From contig JBGTDU010000152.1 of NCBI GenBank assembly GCA_041748175.1, positions 1 to 64,000 of the forward strand: DNA of 64,000 bases. The letters run 5' to 3'. Of this stretch, positions 35,409 through 45,969 are shown in pieces; the first letter of the stretch is position 1, and every line of letters starts with the position of its first letter. The notes under the pieces were generated by a model. That model did not search any database and was not told where the DNA came from. It saw only the letters and a program-made list of their open reading frames with translations. The position numbers and the translations under genes are program-made. This DNA is from JAHEJB01 sp041748175. GTDB taxonomy: Bacteria; Bacteroidota; Rhodothermia; Rhodothermales; Rubricoccaceae.

Positions 35409-36478
35409 ACAACCGCAGGCTCAAGCATCCTGAGCATCCCGATCGTGGAGTCCGTAATAACCGGAATACCGATGGGTAGCGTATAGACCGGCGAAACATG
35501 GCCGATGGGTGCTCCAGTCCACGTCGGCTTGCGGAGAGACAGGAGGTGATCGCGGAGGAGCCAGGCCATACCGTCGACACCCGAATCGCCGGTACAACGT
35601 GCACATTGGCCGAAGACTATGCCCGCCGCGTCCTTGAACGAACCGGCCAGGATGAACTGCGTCAGGAGGCGATCGACGCGGTAAAGTTGTTCGCTGACTT
35701 CTTCGAAGAACACGACGTGCCCTGCAAAATCGGGCAGGTAGGGCGTGCCGATCAGCGCAGAGACAACCGAAAGATTCCCACCGACCAAAGGACCCTCTGC
35801 AATGCCACCACGGATCGGGCGGATGGGATCGAGGCGAGTCTGCCTGTCTTCTGCTTCAACTGGATCGAGCTGGAGGCGCTCCCCGCGCATGAGAACGTCC
35901 AGAAAAGCCTCGACCGTGCGGATGCTCCAGTTGCTCCGGCCAACGGGCCCATGGAATGTAACGAGGCCACTTCGCGCGTAGATGGCGAGGAGCAGAGCCG
36001 TAATGTCCGAATACCCGATGAGCGCCTTGGGGTTGGCGCGGATCGCCTCATAGTCGAGCAGCGGCAACATCCGCGCGCATCCCCAACCGCCGCGAAGTGC
36101 CAGGATGGCATCAACATCGGGGTCGATGAACATGTCCATGATGTCCTCGGCACGTTGCTCATCGGTGCCTGCCAGGTATCCGTGATGCGCCATCACGTGC
36201 CGCCCAGGCTTGGTCAGGAAGCCCATCCTATCCAACTGCTCTTGCGTCTCCTCCAACTGGCTTATCCTGTCCATCCGCCCAGCCGGGGCAACCAGGCCGA
36301 TCCGGGAGCCGGGTCGTAGGCGAGGTGGTCGAATCAGAGGGCGGGCCCCAGTAATCGGCCCCCCCGTCGGCCGTTCACTTTCCGGAACGCGTTGGGCGGA
36401 GACGGCGAGGGCAACAGGCGTTGCCAAAGCGCCAAGGCCGAGCGTGCGGAGGAGTTTGCGTCGCGAGAGACTCGCCAC
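35405..36478 (-). CDS. Tat-exported LD-carboxypeptidase (peptidase family S66)
   Basis: The 357-residue product is taken from a GTG at 36478, giving MASLSRRKLLRTLGLGALA, a twin-arginine signal correctly placed at the N-terminus; a TTG at 36571 would add 31 residues. The S66 fold shows the nucleophile Ser in LIGYSDITALL, an N-terminal RIGLVAPAGRM and a C-terminal GAPIGHVSPVYTLPIG with the catalytic His. It would remove the terminal D-alanine from L,D-tetrapeptides in murein recycling. It is exported here, unlike cytoplasmic LdcA. Its stop overlaps the convergent deacetylase stop by 4 bp. Confidence 0.87.
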   Translation of the reverse strand: MASLSRRKLLRTLGLGALATPVALAVSAQRVPESERPTGGPITGARPLIRPPRLRPGSRIGLVAPAGRMDRISQLEETQEQLDRMGFLTKPGRHVMAHHGYLAGTDEQRAEDIMDMFIDPDVDAILALRGGWGCARMLPLLDYEAIRANPKALIGYSDITALLLAIYARSGLVTFHGPVGRSNWSIRTVEAFLDVLMRGERLQLDPVEAEDRQTRLDPIRPIRGGIAEGPLVGGNLSVVSALIGTPYLPDFAGHVVFFEEVSEQLYRVDRLLTQFILAGSFKDAAGIVFGQCARCTGDSGVDGMAWLLRDHLLSLRKPTWTGAPIGHVSPVYTLPIGIPVITDSTIGMLRMLEPAVV

Positions 36479-36677
36479 GTGGGCTTCTTCTTCAGAGAGA
36501 GGCAAAGCGTAAGAAAACGGTTCGGGGGACGTGGCCTTCCCGGAGAATCCCCCCGTCGAGGCCGTGCGCAAACTAATCGAAAACGCCCCCTCAAGAATGA
36601 AAGGGTCGAAACAGTGGCTGCTTTTACTGGCCAGGCGCCTGCCTTAGCTTGTTCGCACAACAACTTGCACACTGAGG

Positions 36678-37127
36678 ATGAGCCGCATCATACACGTCGG
36701 CGATACACCGGCCAAACGCCGCAACGGGCACATCCGAAGCTGTGCGGAAGTGATCCGCCTTCTTGCCCAACATCCCAGCCTCAATTCCGGTGCCTTTGAC
36801 GGTGAGGCGCGGGACATGATGGCGTTTCTGGTCTTCAGTCTGCGTGGGATCGAGGAAACCATCGAGACTAGCGCGCAGGCCTGGGACGACCGGAACTACT
36901 GGAAGAAATCGGAGAAACTCCGTGACGACTGGCGGTGGACGCGCAAAACCGCCGACCAACTGGAAGCCCTGATGTTGGACGACCGCTGGCTGGAGATTCC
37001 GGTCATTCTCATCGAACTGGTTCCGCGCTTTCACGCGGTTACGATCACAAAGATGATGCGCGATAGCGACTGGTGGGTGGGCGCCTACAGCGCGATGGTC
37101 AAGACAGCGAGCAAGGCCCTGAATTGA
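36678..37127 (+). CDS. Hypothetical protein, helical
   Basis: The 149-residue protein is rich in Trp and charged helices (WKKSEKLRDDWRWTRKTADQ, then DRWLEIPVILIELVPRF), with no signal or membrane segment. It is translationally coupled to the HsdR-N protein: its TGA (37125-37127) overlaps a TTG start at 37124. I recall similar uncharacterised proteins in other bacteria but cannot assign a family. Confidence 0.65.
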   Translation: MSRIIHVGDTPAKRRNGHIRSCAEVIRLLAQHPSLNSGAFDGEARDMMAFLVFSLRGIEETIETSAQAWDDRNYWKKSEKLRDDWRWTRKTADQLEALMLDDRWLEIPVILIELVPRFHAVTITKMMRDSDWWVGAYSAMVKTASKALN

Positions 37128-37576
37128 ACGAACTGCAAGTATTTCCAGCGTACGCCTTCACGACGCAGCAGCGGGACACCAAGACTTTCATTCTTGACGA
37201 GGTCCGCCGCCAATGGGTCCGTCTCACGCCGGAAGAGTGGGTTCGGCAGCATCTGCTCCGCGCACTCTTCGATCTCGGCTACCCGCGTAGTCTGACGGCC
37301 GTCGAAAAGAGTTTCGAGTATCTCGAGCGCACGTGGCGCGCCGATGTCGCCGTATTCGACCGCCATCATCAGCCACTTCTCCTGGCGGAGTGCAAGGCAC
37401 CGCACATTCCCGTGACCGCTGCGGTTTTCGATCAGATTGCAAGGTACAATGTCGTTATCAAATCCCACTCGCTCCTTGTGACGAACGGTCATATTCTCTA
37501 TTTCGGAACGGTGGAGGATGGCACGATAAAGTTTCTCGATGCCATTCCTCCATACGATTCGATTGTGATCGCGTAG
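37124..37576 (+). CDS. HsdR N-terminal-type nuclease-fold protein (standalone)
   Basis: The 150-residue product starts at a TTG overlapping the preceding stop (TTGA); an in-frame GTG at 37073 would add 17 residues inside the upstream gene. It matches the short standalone branch of the type I restriction R-subunit N-terminal domain: WVRLTPEEWVRQHLLRALF, AVEKSFEYLERTWRADVAVF and the PD-(D/E)xK-like LLLAECKAP, then FDQIARYN. These proteins are widespread without methylase or specificity subunits, so a restriction role is unlikely; the nuclease core (D, ExK) appears intact. Confidence 0.8.
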   Translation: MNELQVFPAYAFTTQQRDTKTFILDEVRRQWVRLTPEEWVRQHLLRALFDLGYPRSLTAVEKSFEYLERTWRADVAVFDRHHQPLLLAECKAPHIPVTAAVFDQIARYNVVIKSHSLLVTNGHILYFGTVEDGTIKFLDAIPPYDSIVIA

Positions 37577-37659
37577 CGTTTGCTGTCCTCGCCGTTAACT
37601 CGTTTCTTGCGGCAAGCAGAAAATCAGACCCATCAATTTCACCCGCGTCGTTGCCCGAA

Positions 37660-39564
37660 ATGAGCAGCCCATCCATTCCCGATCGCCTTGCAACCCTTCT
37701 CGAACGGACGCCGCCGTTCGAGCTGTTGGAGGACAAGGAACGCCGCGCCCTGGTTGGTTCGATGACTGTTGAGTTCTTCGAGCCTGGCGCCGTGATTCTC
37801 GAACAGGGGGTGGACGTCCATCGCTCGCTGTATTTGGTGGAGGAAGGCCTTGTTCGGCTGATGAACATTGAGGAGAAGCGGCTGATAGACATGTGCGGGG
37901 CACCTTCCCAGTTTGGGTCGTACGGGATCCTCCAGGGTGGCATCTTGCCTTATGAAGCGCGGGCAGTGGAGCAAAGCTCATGCGCCCTGATCCCCGCGGA
38001 GATCTTCCGTACGCTGCTCAAATCGAACGACGCATTCGCGGCGTACTTCGATGAAGACATCAAGCGCTATGTCCGAACCATCGACACCGCTCTCGATGCC
38101 TCCGGTGCCTTTCTGCTATTCGATACGGAGCTTTCGCGCCTGAGCCGGGCGGCCGTCCTCGTGGCTCCGGCCACTCCGATTCGCGACGTGGCGCAGGCCA
38201 TGAAGGATGCCGACGCCGACACCGTGGTCGTCGTTGAAAACGGCGCGCCATTGGGCGTCATCACCGAAGGCGACATTGTCGAGAAGGTGGTAGCTGTCGG
38301 CCAATCCAGCGAGATGGTTGCTATGCAACTGGTGGACCGGCCAGCCATTGCACTTGATGGCTCGGAGCGTCTTTTCGACGCCGTTCAAACCATGATGCGA
38401 AATCGTATCCGGCGGATTGTGGTGATTAACAAATCCCCCGAGGCCGACGAATCACCCTTGGGAATCCTGACCGCTGAGGACGTGAGCCACTACCGTGGGC
38501 TCGATCCTGTTGCGACCATCGAGCTCATCGAGCGCGCCCGTTCGGTGAAGGCGCTAGCGGCACTGCGAGGCGAATCCAACCGTCGGATGCTTCGGCTCTA
38601 CCAGCAAGGGGTGCAAAGTGAAGACCTCCTCGGCGTCGTTGCAGAACTCGATGACCAGATCAAACGACGCCTACTACACATTGTAGAGCAGCAATCACGC
38701 GAAGAGAATCCAGGTGCGGTTGTGGATTTGCCGTGGGGGTGGCTGTCGTTTGGGACGGCGGGGCGCAAGGAGTCGACAATGCGTGCGCATCAGCACAACG
38801 GCCTCGTCTACGCGAACCCGACGGACGCACGCGAGGCGGAATTGGCGACGGCGTGGTTTAACCTGCTTGCTGAGAGATTCTGCGAGGCACACGCGGCGTG
38901 CGGTTTCATTCCTTCCGGCACGGGAATTCTTGCCATGAACGAGGCGTTTTGCCAACCGCTCGCGAAGTGGCAAGAGATGTACGCGCACTGGGCTCAAGGC
39001 GTCGACGCGCCGGTGACCGCCAGGGCCGCGACCACGTTCGATGCGCGCCTTCTACATGGCGAAGAGGCCCTCGGCGAGACCATACAGTCCACGATTGGAG
39101 AACATGCGTCCAACCCACGGCTTCTTTCCATTCTCGTCAGCCAAGGCGCCGAGATCAACGTCCCGCTTTCTGTGTTTGGTCGCTTCCAGCTTGAGCGCAA
39201 CGAGGACGAGCAGGAAGGCTTTGACGTTCGGATGAGAGGTCTTCGCCCCGTCGTCGATTTTGCCCGCGCATTGGCGCTGGAGATTGGCTATCTGAAGTCG
39301 GCGAATACGTTCGACAGGCTTCGAGCGGTTGAAGCCTCGAAGAGCTTGTCGGTCGCGGAAGCGAAAGCGTTGCTCCCGGCCTTCCGCACGCTCACCGACC
39401 TCCACCTCCGCCTTCAGATGCAGGCCACCGAAGTCGGCGAGGCACCATCCGATTGGATGGACCCCGGCAAGCTCCACAAGAGCCAGCAAAACCTGTTGAA
39501 GGACACGCTGAAGACGATTCAGAAAGTTCAGCAGTCGCTGGCTAGTAGGTATGTGCAGCGGTAG
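37660..39564 (+). CDS. cNMP-binding/CBS-pair protein with a degenerate DUF294 nucleotidyltransferase domain
   Basis: The 634-residue product is taken from the ATG at 37660; the frame is open upstream but overlaps another gene. The order is: cNMP-binding barrel (~20-140, FELLEDKERRALVGSMTVEF); two CBS motifs (~165-285, TPIRDVAQAMKDADADTVVV and FDAVQTMMRNRIRRIVVIN); DUF294 nucleotidyltransferase (~300-470); and the DUF294 C-terminal helical domain (~490-620). In active relatives the nucleotidyltransferase reads GSxGRxEQ...TDQDNxL; here it is GTAGRKEST...AHQHNGL, with both catalytic Asp replaced by His (H377, H379). It probably acts as a sensor rather than an enzyme. Confidence 0.85.
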   Translation: MSSPSIPDRLATLLERTPPFELLEDKERRALVGSMTVEFFEPGAVILEQGVDVHRSLYLVEEGLVRLMNIEEKRLIDMCGAPSQFGSYGILQGGILPYEARAVEQSSCALIPAEIFRTLLKSNDAFAAYFDEDIKRYVRTIDTALDASGAFLLFDTELSRLSRAAVLVAPATPIRDVAQAMKDADADTVVVVENGAPLGVITEGDIVEKVVAVGQSSEMVAMQLVDRPAIALDGSERLFDAVQTMMRNRIRRIVVINKSPEADESPLGILTAEDVSHYRGLDPVATIELIERARSVKALAALRGESNRRMLRLYQQGVQSEDLLGVVAELDDQIKRRLLHIVEQQSREENPGAVVDLPWGWLSFGTAGRKESTMRAHQHNGLVYANPTDAREAELATAWFNLLAERFCEAHAACGFIPSGTGILAMNEAFCQPLAKWQEMYAHWAQGVDAPVTARAATTFDARLLHGEEALGETIQSTIGEHASNPRLLSILVSQGAEINVPLSVFGRFQLERNEDEQEGFDVRMRGLRPVVDFARALALEIGYLKSANTFDRLRAVEASKSLSVAEAKALLPAFRTLTDLHLRLQMQATEVGEAPSDWMDPGKLHKSQQNLLKDTLKTIQKVQQSLASRYVQR

Positions 39565-39660
39565 GGTGGGCCAGATGTCGGGATCGCAACACCAATCTGA
39601 GGCAATCTGTTTGCGATCAGTGGCCAGATCGAGAGGACTCTTCTCCGAGGAAGTGCAGTC

Positions 39661-39873
39661 TCAGGCGCTTGGCCGTATCGGATTGTTCTGCCTCCGTCCC
39701 AGGGTCGATGATCCGCGCGACAACTTGCGGCCTCCATTCGGTGCAACAACCGTGAGCCAGCGGTACTCGCCCAGCGGGATGTCATGCTTTGTAACGAGGC
39801 CGAGCTTCTCGGCATGAAAGGCTAGGGCGTTGTCCTGATCGTCTACGAAGATGCTGGCAACACGGATTTGCAT
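39661..39873 (-). pseudogene. Truncated VOC (glyoxalase/bleomycin-resistance) family gene
   Basis: From the ATG at 39873 the product starts as a normal VOC protein (MQIRVASIFVDDQDNALAFH, then PLGEYRWLTVVAPNG) but leaves the family after ~52 residues and stops at 70. Intact relatives of this type are ~120-135 residues. I checked the other two frames downstream and found no continuation of the fold, so the 3' half was probably lost by deletion. It lies 7 bp after the NTF2-like gene in the same direction. Confidence 0.6.
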
Positions 39874-39880
39874 GGGTCTG

Positions 39881-40354
39881 CTAGTCCTCTTCAGGCAGCG
39901 AGTTCCACATGTCGTGCGCGATGCGCCAGACGCCATCCGGGTCGCGCTGCCAGACGACGAGGTACTTTCCTCGAAAAGGCGGGCGCTCCACGCCATCCTG
40001 CGTTATCGCGCCCTCGAAATAACCCCAGTCGTAGGCCATATCTCCCTCGACCCTGAGCTCTTCAGGTATGGCTTGATGATGCGTGACCACGCGGCCTTCC
40101 GGCAGTGCCCACAATTCCAAAAGGGCATCATGCCCACGAATGAAATCCCGCCCGCCCGGCGCGGCTATTCCGTCCTCTGCATACACGGCCACCAGCGCTT
40201 CGATGTCTCCGGCCATGTAAGCGTCCGACAAGGCTCGCGACTGAGCGAGGATGGCGGTGATGTCTTCGGTGGGGCCTTCGTGGATGGGGGTGGGTTGGGC
40301 AGATACACTCCCAAATAACAAAAGGAAGCAGATGAAGGCGTAGAGCGTTCGCAT
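39881..40354 (-). CDS. Secreted NTF2-like/DUF4440 (SnoaL-type) protein
   Basis: The 157-residue product from the ATG at 40354 (MRTLYAFICFLLLFGSVSAQ signal peptide) folds as a cone-shaped NTF2-like domain: SRALSDAYMAGDIEALVAVY, then EDGIAAPGGRDFIRGHDALL and GKYLVVWQRDPDGVWRIAHD. Such proteins bind or isomerise small molecules; the substrate is unknown. Periplasmic. Followed by the broken VOC gene. Confidence 0.8.
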   Translation of the reverse strand: MRTLYAFICFLLLFGSVSAQPTPIHEGPTEDITAILAQSRALSDAYMAGDIEALVAVYAEDGIAAPGGRDFIRGHDALLELWALPEGRVVTHHQAIPEELRVEGDMAYDWGYFEGAITQDGVERPPFRGKYLVVWQRDPDGVWRIAHDMWNSLPEED

Positions 40355-40408
40355 GGGCAACATAGAAGGGATAAAAGCGCGATTTTGAAAAGCGACTACT
40401 TAATGCTA

Positions 40409-41317
40409 CTAAGGCATATCAAACGTGATGGAAACAGCGCTTGACATTGGCCGAGTCTTCTGGCTCATTAGCCGTGTCATGTGGAGGAAGTGTGGCGACT
40501 CGTCAATCAAGCCTTCTTTGCAATCCAGCATCAAGTCTCCAGCAAAGTGTTCAAGCCTCCATCCCGCCGTGTTGGGTTCAGCTAGAAACTCACCGCCAAG
40601 TAGGTATTTCAGGTCGGCGTAGGAGGGGATGTAGTTTTTCGCTTTCTCGACAAGGGCGATATTGAGGGAATCCATAGGCACGACCCTACACCCCACATCA
40701 TTGTCGCCCAATTCCGGATACCCACCGATCAGCGGCATTCTAATTTTGTGAGGTATGCACAATGGGTTGTAGAACAAATAATACATCTTCATATCATATC
40801 GAGATTGGAAAGAGGTCATCGCCTGCTGTTGGTCACTCTCTTTCTTAAATGCTTGATAGCGCGATTCCTCACTGAAGGAAAGGTCTCTTGCCTGAATTAA
40901 ATCGTTGTGTTCATGCTCAGCAACAATTAAGCGACCAAGCCCCATTCTCCTCCAGTCTGAGTCTTCTTCCTCGTGCTCGAGTGGCGCGGCGTATAGTCTC
41001 TTCGACTGAAGAAACGCCATCTTGCTTCTGATCACTTTTCCGCGGCGGCGAAAAACGATCATCAGTGCAATATCCGCTACTTCCCAAGTACCGAAATGTC
41101 GACCACCTCCAATAAAGTGCGCGTCAACTCGGACCGTCCAATCGGATGGAAAAAATACAGGTCCCTGAATTCCGGCAAAGTAGGACACGAAGCGCATATC
41201 GAGCGGCTCTTCGTGCATGCCAGGCCACGCAGAGAGGTCATAGGCCAGCTTACGGTTGCAACTTTCGAAATGTGCCTTGATGAACTCTCTTACATCGTCA
41301 GGAACTCGAATCTGCAT
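40409..41317 (-). CDS. AT-rich orphan gene of unknown function
   Basis: The 302-residue protein has no signal peptide or clear membrane segment. Visible traits are an N-terminal VPDDVREFIKAHFESCNRKL, a YFAGIQGPVFFPSDWTVRVD strand region and a long middle section rich in charged residues (PLEHEEEDSDWRRMGLG). Base composition is clearly lower in G+C than the neighbours, with stretches near one-third G+C around 40740-40800, which suggests recent transfer. It sits beside the nucleotidyltransferase/HEPN cassette, in what looks like an accessory spot. I do not recognise the family. Confidence 0.65.
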   Translation of the reverse strand: MQIRVPDDVREFIKAHFESCNRKLAYDLSAWPGMHEEPLDMRFVSYFAGIQGPVFFPSDWTVRVDAHFIGGGRHFGTWEVADIALMIVFRRRGKVIRSKMAFLQSKRLYAAPLEHEEEDSDWRRMGLGRLIVAEHEHNDLIQARDLSFSEESRYQAFKKESDQQQAMTSFQSRYDMKMYYLFYNPLCIPHKIRMPLIGGYPELGDNDVGCRVVPMDSLNIALVEKAKNYIPSYADLKYLLGGEFLAEPNTAGWRLEHFAGDLMLDCKEGLIDESPHFLHMTRLMSQKTRPMSSAVSITFDMP

Positions 41318-41390
41318 GGCAGCTTATTTCACATCTGAGAGTGGTAACACGTCAAATTACAGACAGAAGTCATTCAGGCAGGCAGATTGG

Positions 41391-41579
41391 TCACGCCTCC
41401 CCACCCTCCGCCATCACGGCTCCATTCGTCGCCGCGGCCTCTTCCGGTGAGACGTCCGTCGTAAGACTAACCCCGCCGCCGGGTGCAGTCTCAATCAGCA
41501 CCGTGTCGCCGTCGCGGACGAAACCGGCGAGGATTCTATCGTATGCTGGGACCGCGTCTCTGATTTGGGGTGGAGCCAT
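41391..41579 (-). pseudogene. Short ORF ending in a duplicated ClpB C-terminus
   Basis: The 62-codon frame starts with an ATG that overlaps the HEPN stop by one base (TAATG). Its first ~15 residues (MAPPQIRDAVPAYDR) are unrelated to ClpB; the remaining ~47 (ILAGFVRDGDTVLIETAPGG to the end MAEGGEA) repeat the ClpB C-terminus with substitutions. It is best seen as the leftover 3' end of a clpB gene, though coupling could allow translation. Confidence 0.75.
41393..41534. repeat. Direct repeat, copy 1 of the clpB 3' end
   Basis: These 142 bp match 42336-42477 with 16 mismatches by hand count (about 89%), in the same orientation and 943 bp apart. The repeat begins at the clpB stop codon and runs 46 codons into the gene. 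It forms one boundary of the nucleotidyltransferase/HEPN cassette. Confidence 0.9.
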
Positions 41580-41965
41580 TAGCTATTCAAGAGGTTGTTT
41601 ACAAGTTTGACTAAGGCTACAACTTCGGCAGTAAGCCGAGCCCGGTTTTCTAGCACCGCACCGGCCCCAAGCGCTTCGTAGCGAAAGTTGACCGCGAAGG
41701 CATTGAGCCGGACTAGTGATCGAAACGACTTAGCGTCTGAACCCGCGTCTTCCAGAAGACCGAGCAAAACATTAAGATCGTGCGTGCGGGGATACGCAAT
41801 GTGTTGAAACGACAACCATGCTTTGAGCGCTTTCTCAACGGCTTGCTGAGCATGGAACCCCGCGATCTCATCCGCGAACGAATCCTCATCGTCCATCGCA
41901 ATCAGCGCTCGGAGATCCCGATTTGCAGCCTCCAGCAGTGCGATTGCATGGGCGCGGTCGCTCAT
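41579..41965 (-). CDS. HEPN domain protein (putative toxin partner)
   Basis: The 128-residue all-helical protein has the HEPN signature FADEIAGFHAQQAVEKALKA, followed by AYPRTHDLNVLLGLL, typical of the HEPN family paired with minimal nucleotidyltransferases. It overlaps the nucleotidyltransferase gene by 4 bp (ATGA). The R-x(4-6)-H ribonuclease motif of HepT-type toxins is not visible, so RNase activity is doubtful. The partners probably form a complex; such pairs behave as toxin-antitoxin modules in several bacteria. Confidence 0.85.
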   Translation of the reverse strand: MSDRAHAIALLEAANRDLRALIAMDDEDSFADEIAGFHAQQAVEKALKAWLSFQHIAYPRTHDLNVLLGLLEDAGSDAKSFRSLVRLNAFAVNFRYEALGAGAVLENRARLTAEVVALVKLVNNLLNS

Positions 41966-42303
41966 GCCAGCGCGCGATCGTACATAACCTTCCCCTCTCT
42001 CATGGCCCGCGCGACAACGTGATTTGTGGTTGCAGACCAGCGTTTCACCTCATCGGTTGTGTAGACCAACAAGTCTGTCGGCGTCCGGAAAGGGGCCAGC
42101 ACTTTCCATAGGCGCGTCATTTCTTTCAACCGCGCGCGTTCGTCACGAAAAGGACCATCCTCGACAATCAGGAAATCCACGTCTGAGTCGTCTTTAGCAC
42201 TACCCGTGGCCTGAGAGCCAAATAACACGATGCAACGTGGGCTTGACGCCGCGACGAGCGCGTCCGTCATCGCCTGGATTTTGTCTGAATGTCCTGGTTC
42301 CAT
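41962..42303 (-). CDS. Minimal nucleotidyltransferase (MNT), putative antitoxin
   Basis: The 113-residue protein has the pol-beta nucleotidyltransferase motif CIVLFGSQATGSAKDDSDVD, followed by FLIVED, with the GS and DxD residues intact. MNT partners of HEPN proteins neutralise them by adding AMP to a Tyr, so this is the likely antitoxin. It is the first gene of the cassette, lying 30 bp after the clpB stop, and overlaps the HEPN gene by 4 bp. Confidence 0.87.
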   Translation of the reverse strand: MEPGHSDKIQAMTDALVAASSPRCIVLFGSQATGSAKDDSDVDFLIVEDGPFRDERARLKEMTRLWKVLAPFRTPTDLLVYTTDEVKRWSATTNHVVARAMREGKVMYDRALA

Positions 42304-42333
42304 CGGAATACTCGGAATTACCGAAATATAGAC

Positions 42334-45003
<2,670 letters not shown>

Positions 45004-45372
45004 GCGTTGGTTGGCAGGTGTGTTTTCGCGAAGTGGGAACTCCAAATCCGTTCCACGAAAGCGTTTCTGACAGGATGGCGGCGGGAGTTGTTTCACGCGC
45101 GGCAATGCATCAATCTGTCTTTCCCAAACCTCTGCGCTGCTCCACGCCGCGCTTTCAAATTTTTAACGGCAACAGGATGCCCGGCGCGGCGGGCAGCGCT
45201 GATAGACTGGGAGCGGAAACCGATGACCGAGCGGTTTCAACTTCCAAAAAAGAGCTTGCCGTTTCCTCGTTGATCTCTACTTTCCGGGCGTTTCGCTTTC
45301 GGGGTAGTCAGTGCACGACGAAATTCCAACGGCGGTGTTTCTGAGCCCCTTCCCCAACCCAGCATTACTCCA
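45004..45372. other. 369-bp divergent intergenic region upstream of clpB
   Basis: No gene is supported. It must hold the clpB promoter (minus strand) and that of the Spo0M-like gene (plus strand). I looked for a CIRCE-type inverted repeat and for a clear -10/-35 pair and saw neither. Confidence 0.5.
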
Positions 45373-45864
45373 ATGGGCTTCCTCTCCGACCTGAAAAATA
45401 ATCTCACCGGCTCGTGGGCAGATGTCTCCGTGACGGCCACGCCAGCCACGCGCGGCCAATCGACCACGATTACCGTGCATGTCAACGTGAAGGACAATGC
45501 CATCGAAATTAACAAGGTGACGGCAAAGGTCCAGTGCATCGAGATCGTTGAGGTTCACAACGTCCGGACGACGAGCGCGGTAGGTTCATCTTCGCAGGCA
45601 AAAATTGGGCAACCCAGCCCTCCAGCAACGAGCGGAACCGCGAAGGCGACGGAGAACCTTTTTGATCAGGAGGTGCCGGTTGCTCAGGCTCAGCAGCTTG
45701 CGGCAAATTCGCAGCAGAGTTTCGAGGCCACGTTTCAGATTCCGGCCCATCTTCCGCCATCGTTCACGGGCCGCAATGCGCGGATCGAATGGAAGGTGAT
45801 GGCGGCGGTTGACATGAAGGGCAACGACCCGGATAGCGGCTGGCAGGTATTCGAGGTTTGCTAG
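45373..45864 (+). CDS. Arrestin-like/Spo0M-like protein
   Basis: The 163-residue protein is all-beta predicted: MGFLSDLKNNLTGSWADVSV, ATRGQSTTITVHVNVKDNAI and QSFEATFQIPAHLPPSFTGR, then ARIEWKVMAAVDMKGNDPDS. This arrangement resembles arrestin-fold proteins, including the sporulation-control protein Spo0M, found outside spore formers as well. No signal peptide. The function here is unknown; the fold assignment is from pattern only. Confidence 0.55.
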   Translation: MGFLSDLKNNLTGSWADVSVTATPATRGQSTTITVHVNVKDNAIEINKVTAKVQCIEIVEVHNVRTTSAVGSSSQAKIGQPSPPATSGTAKATENLFDQEVPVAQAQQLAANSQQSFEATFQIPAHLPPSFTGRNARIEWKVMAAVDMKGNDPDSGWQVFEVC

Positions 45865-45969
45865 CGTGCAGCAAGCAGGCGTGAGGCTAGCACGGGTCTT
45901 GCATGGTGACGCGGACGACACGGCCCACGTCGCTTTGGTGTTCGGATCTCTGTCTTTTCGGATTCTCAA

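Noticed and set aside
36571..36571. TTG start at 36571 for the LD-carboxypeptidase
   Set aside because: It would place the twin-arginine signal ~35 residues from the N-terminus; a GTG at 36478 places it correctly. I kept the longer form as an alternative.
37124..37576. A restriction-modification system
   Set aside because: Only an HsdR N-terminal-type protein is present. No methylase, specificity subunit or helicase motor lies in the window, and standalone members of this family are common.
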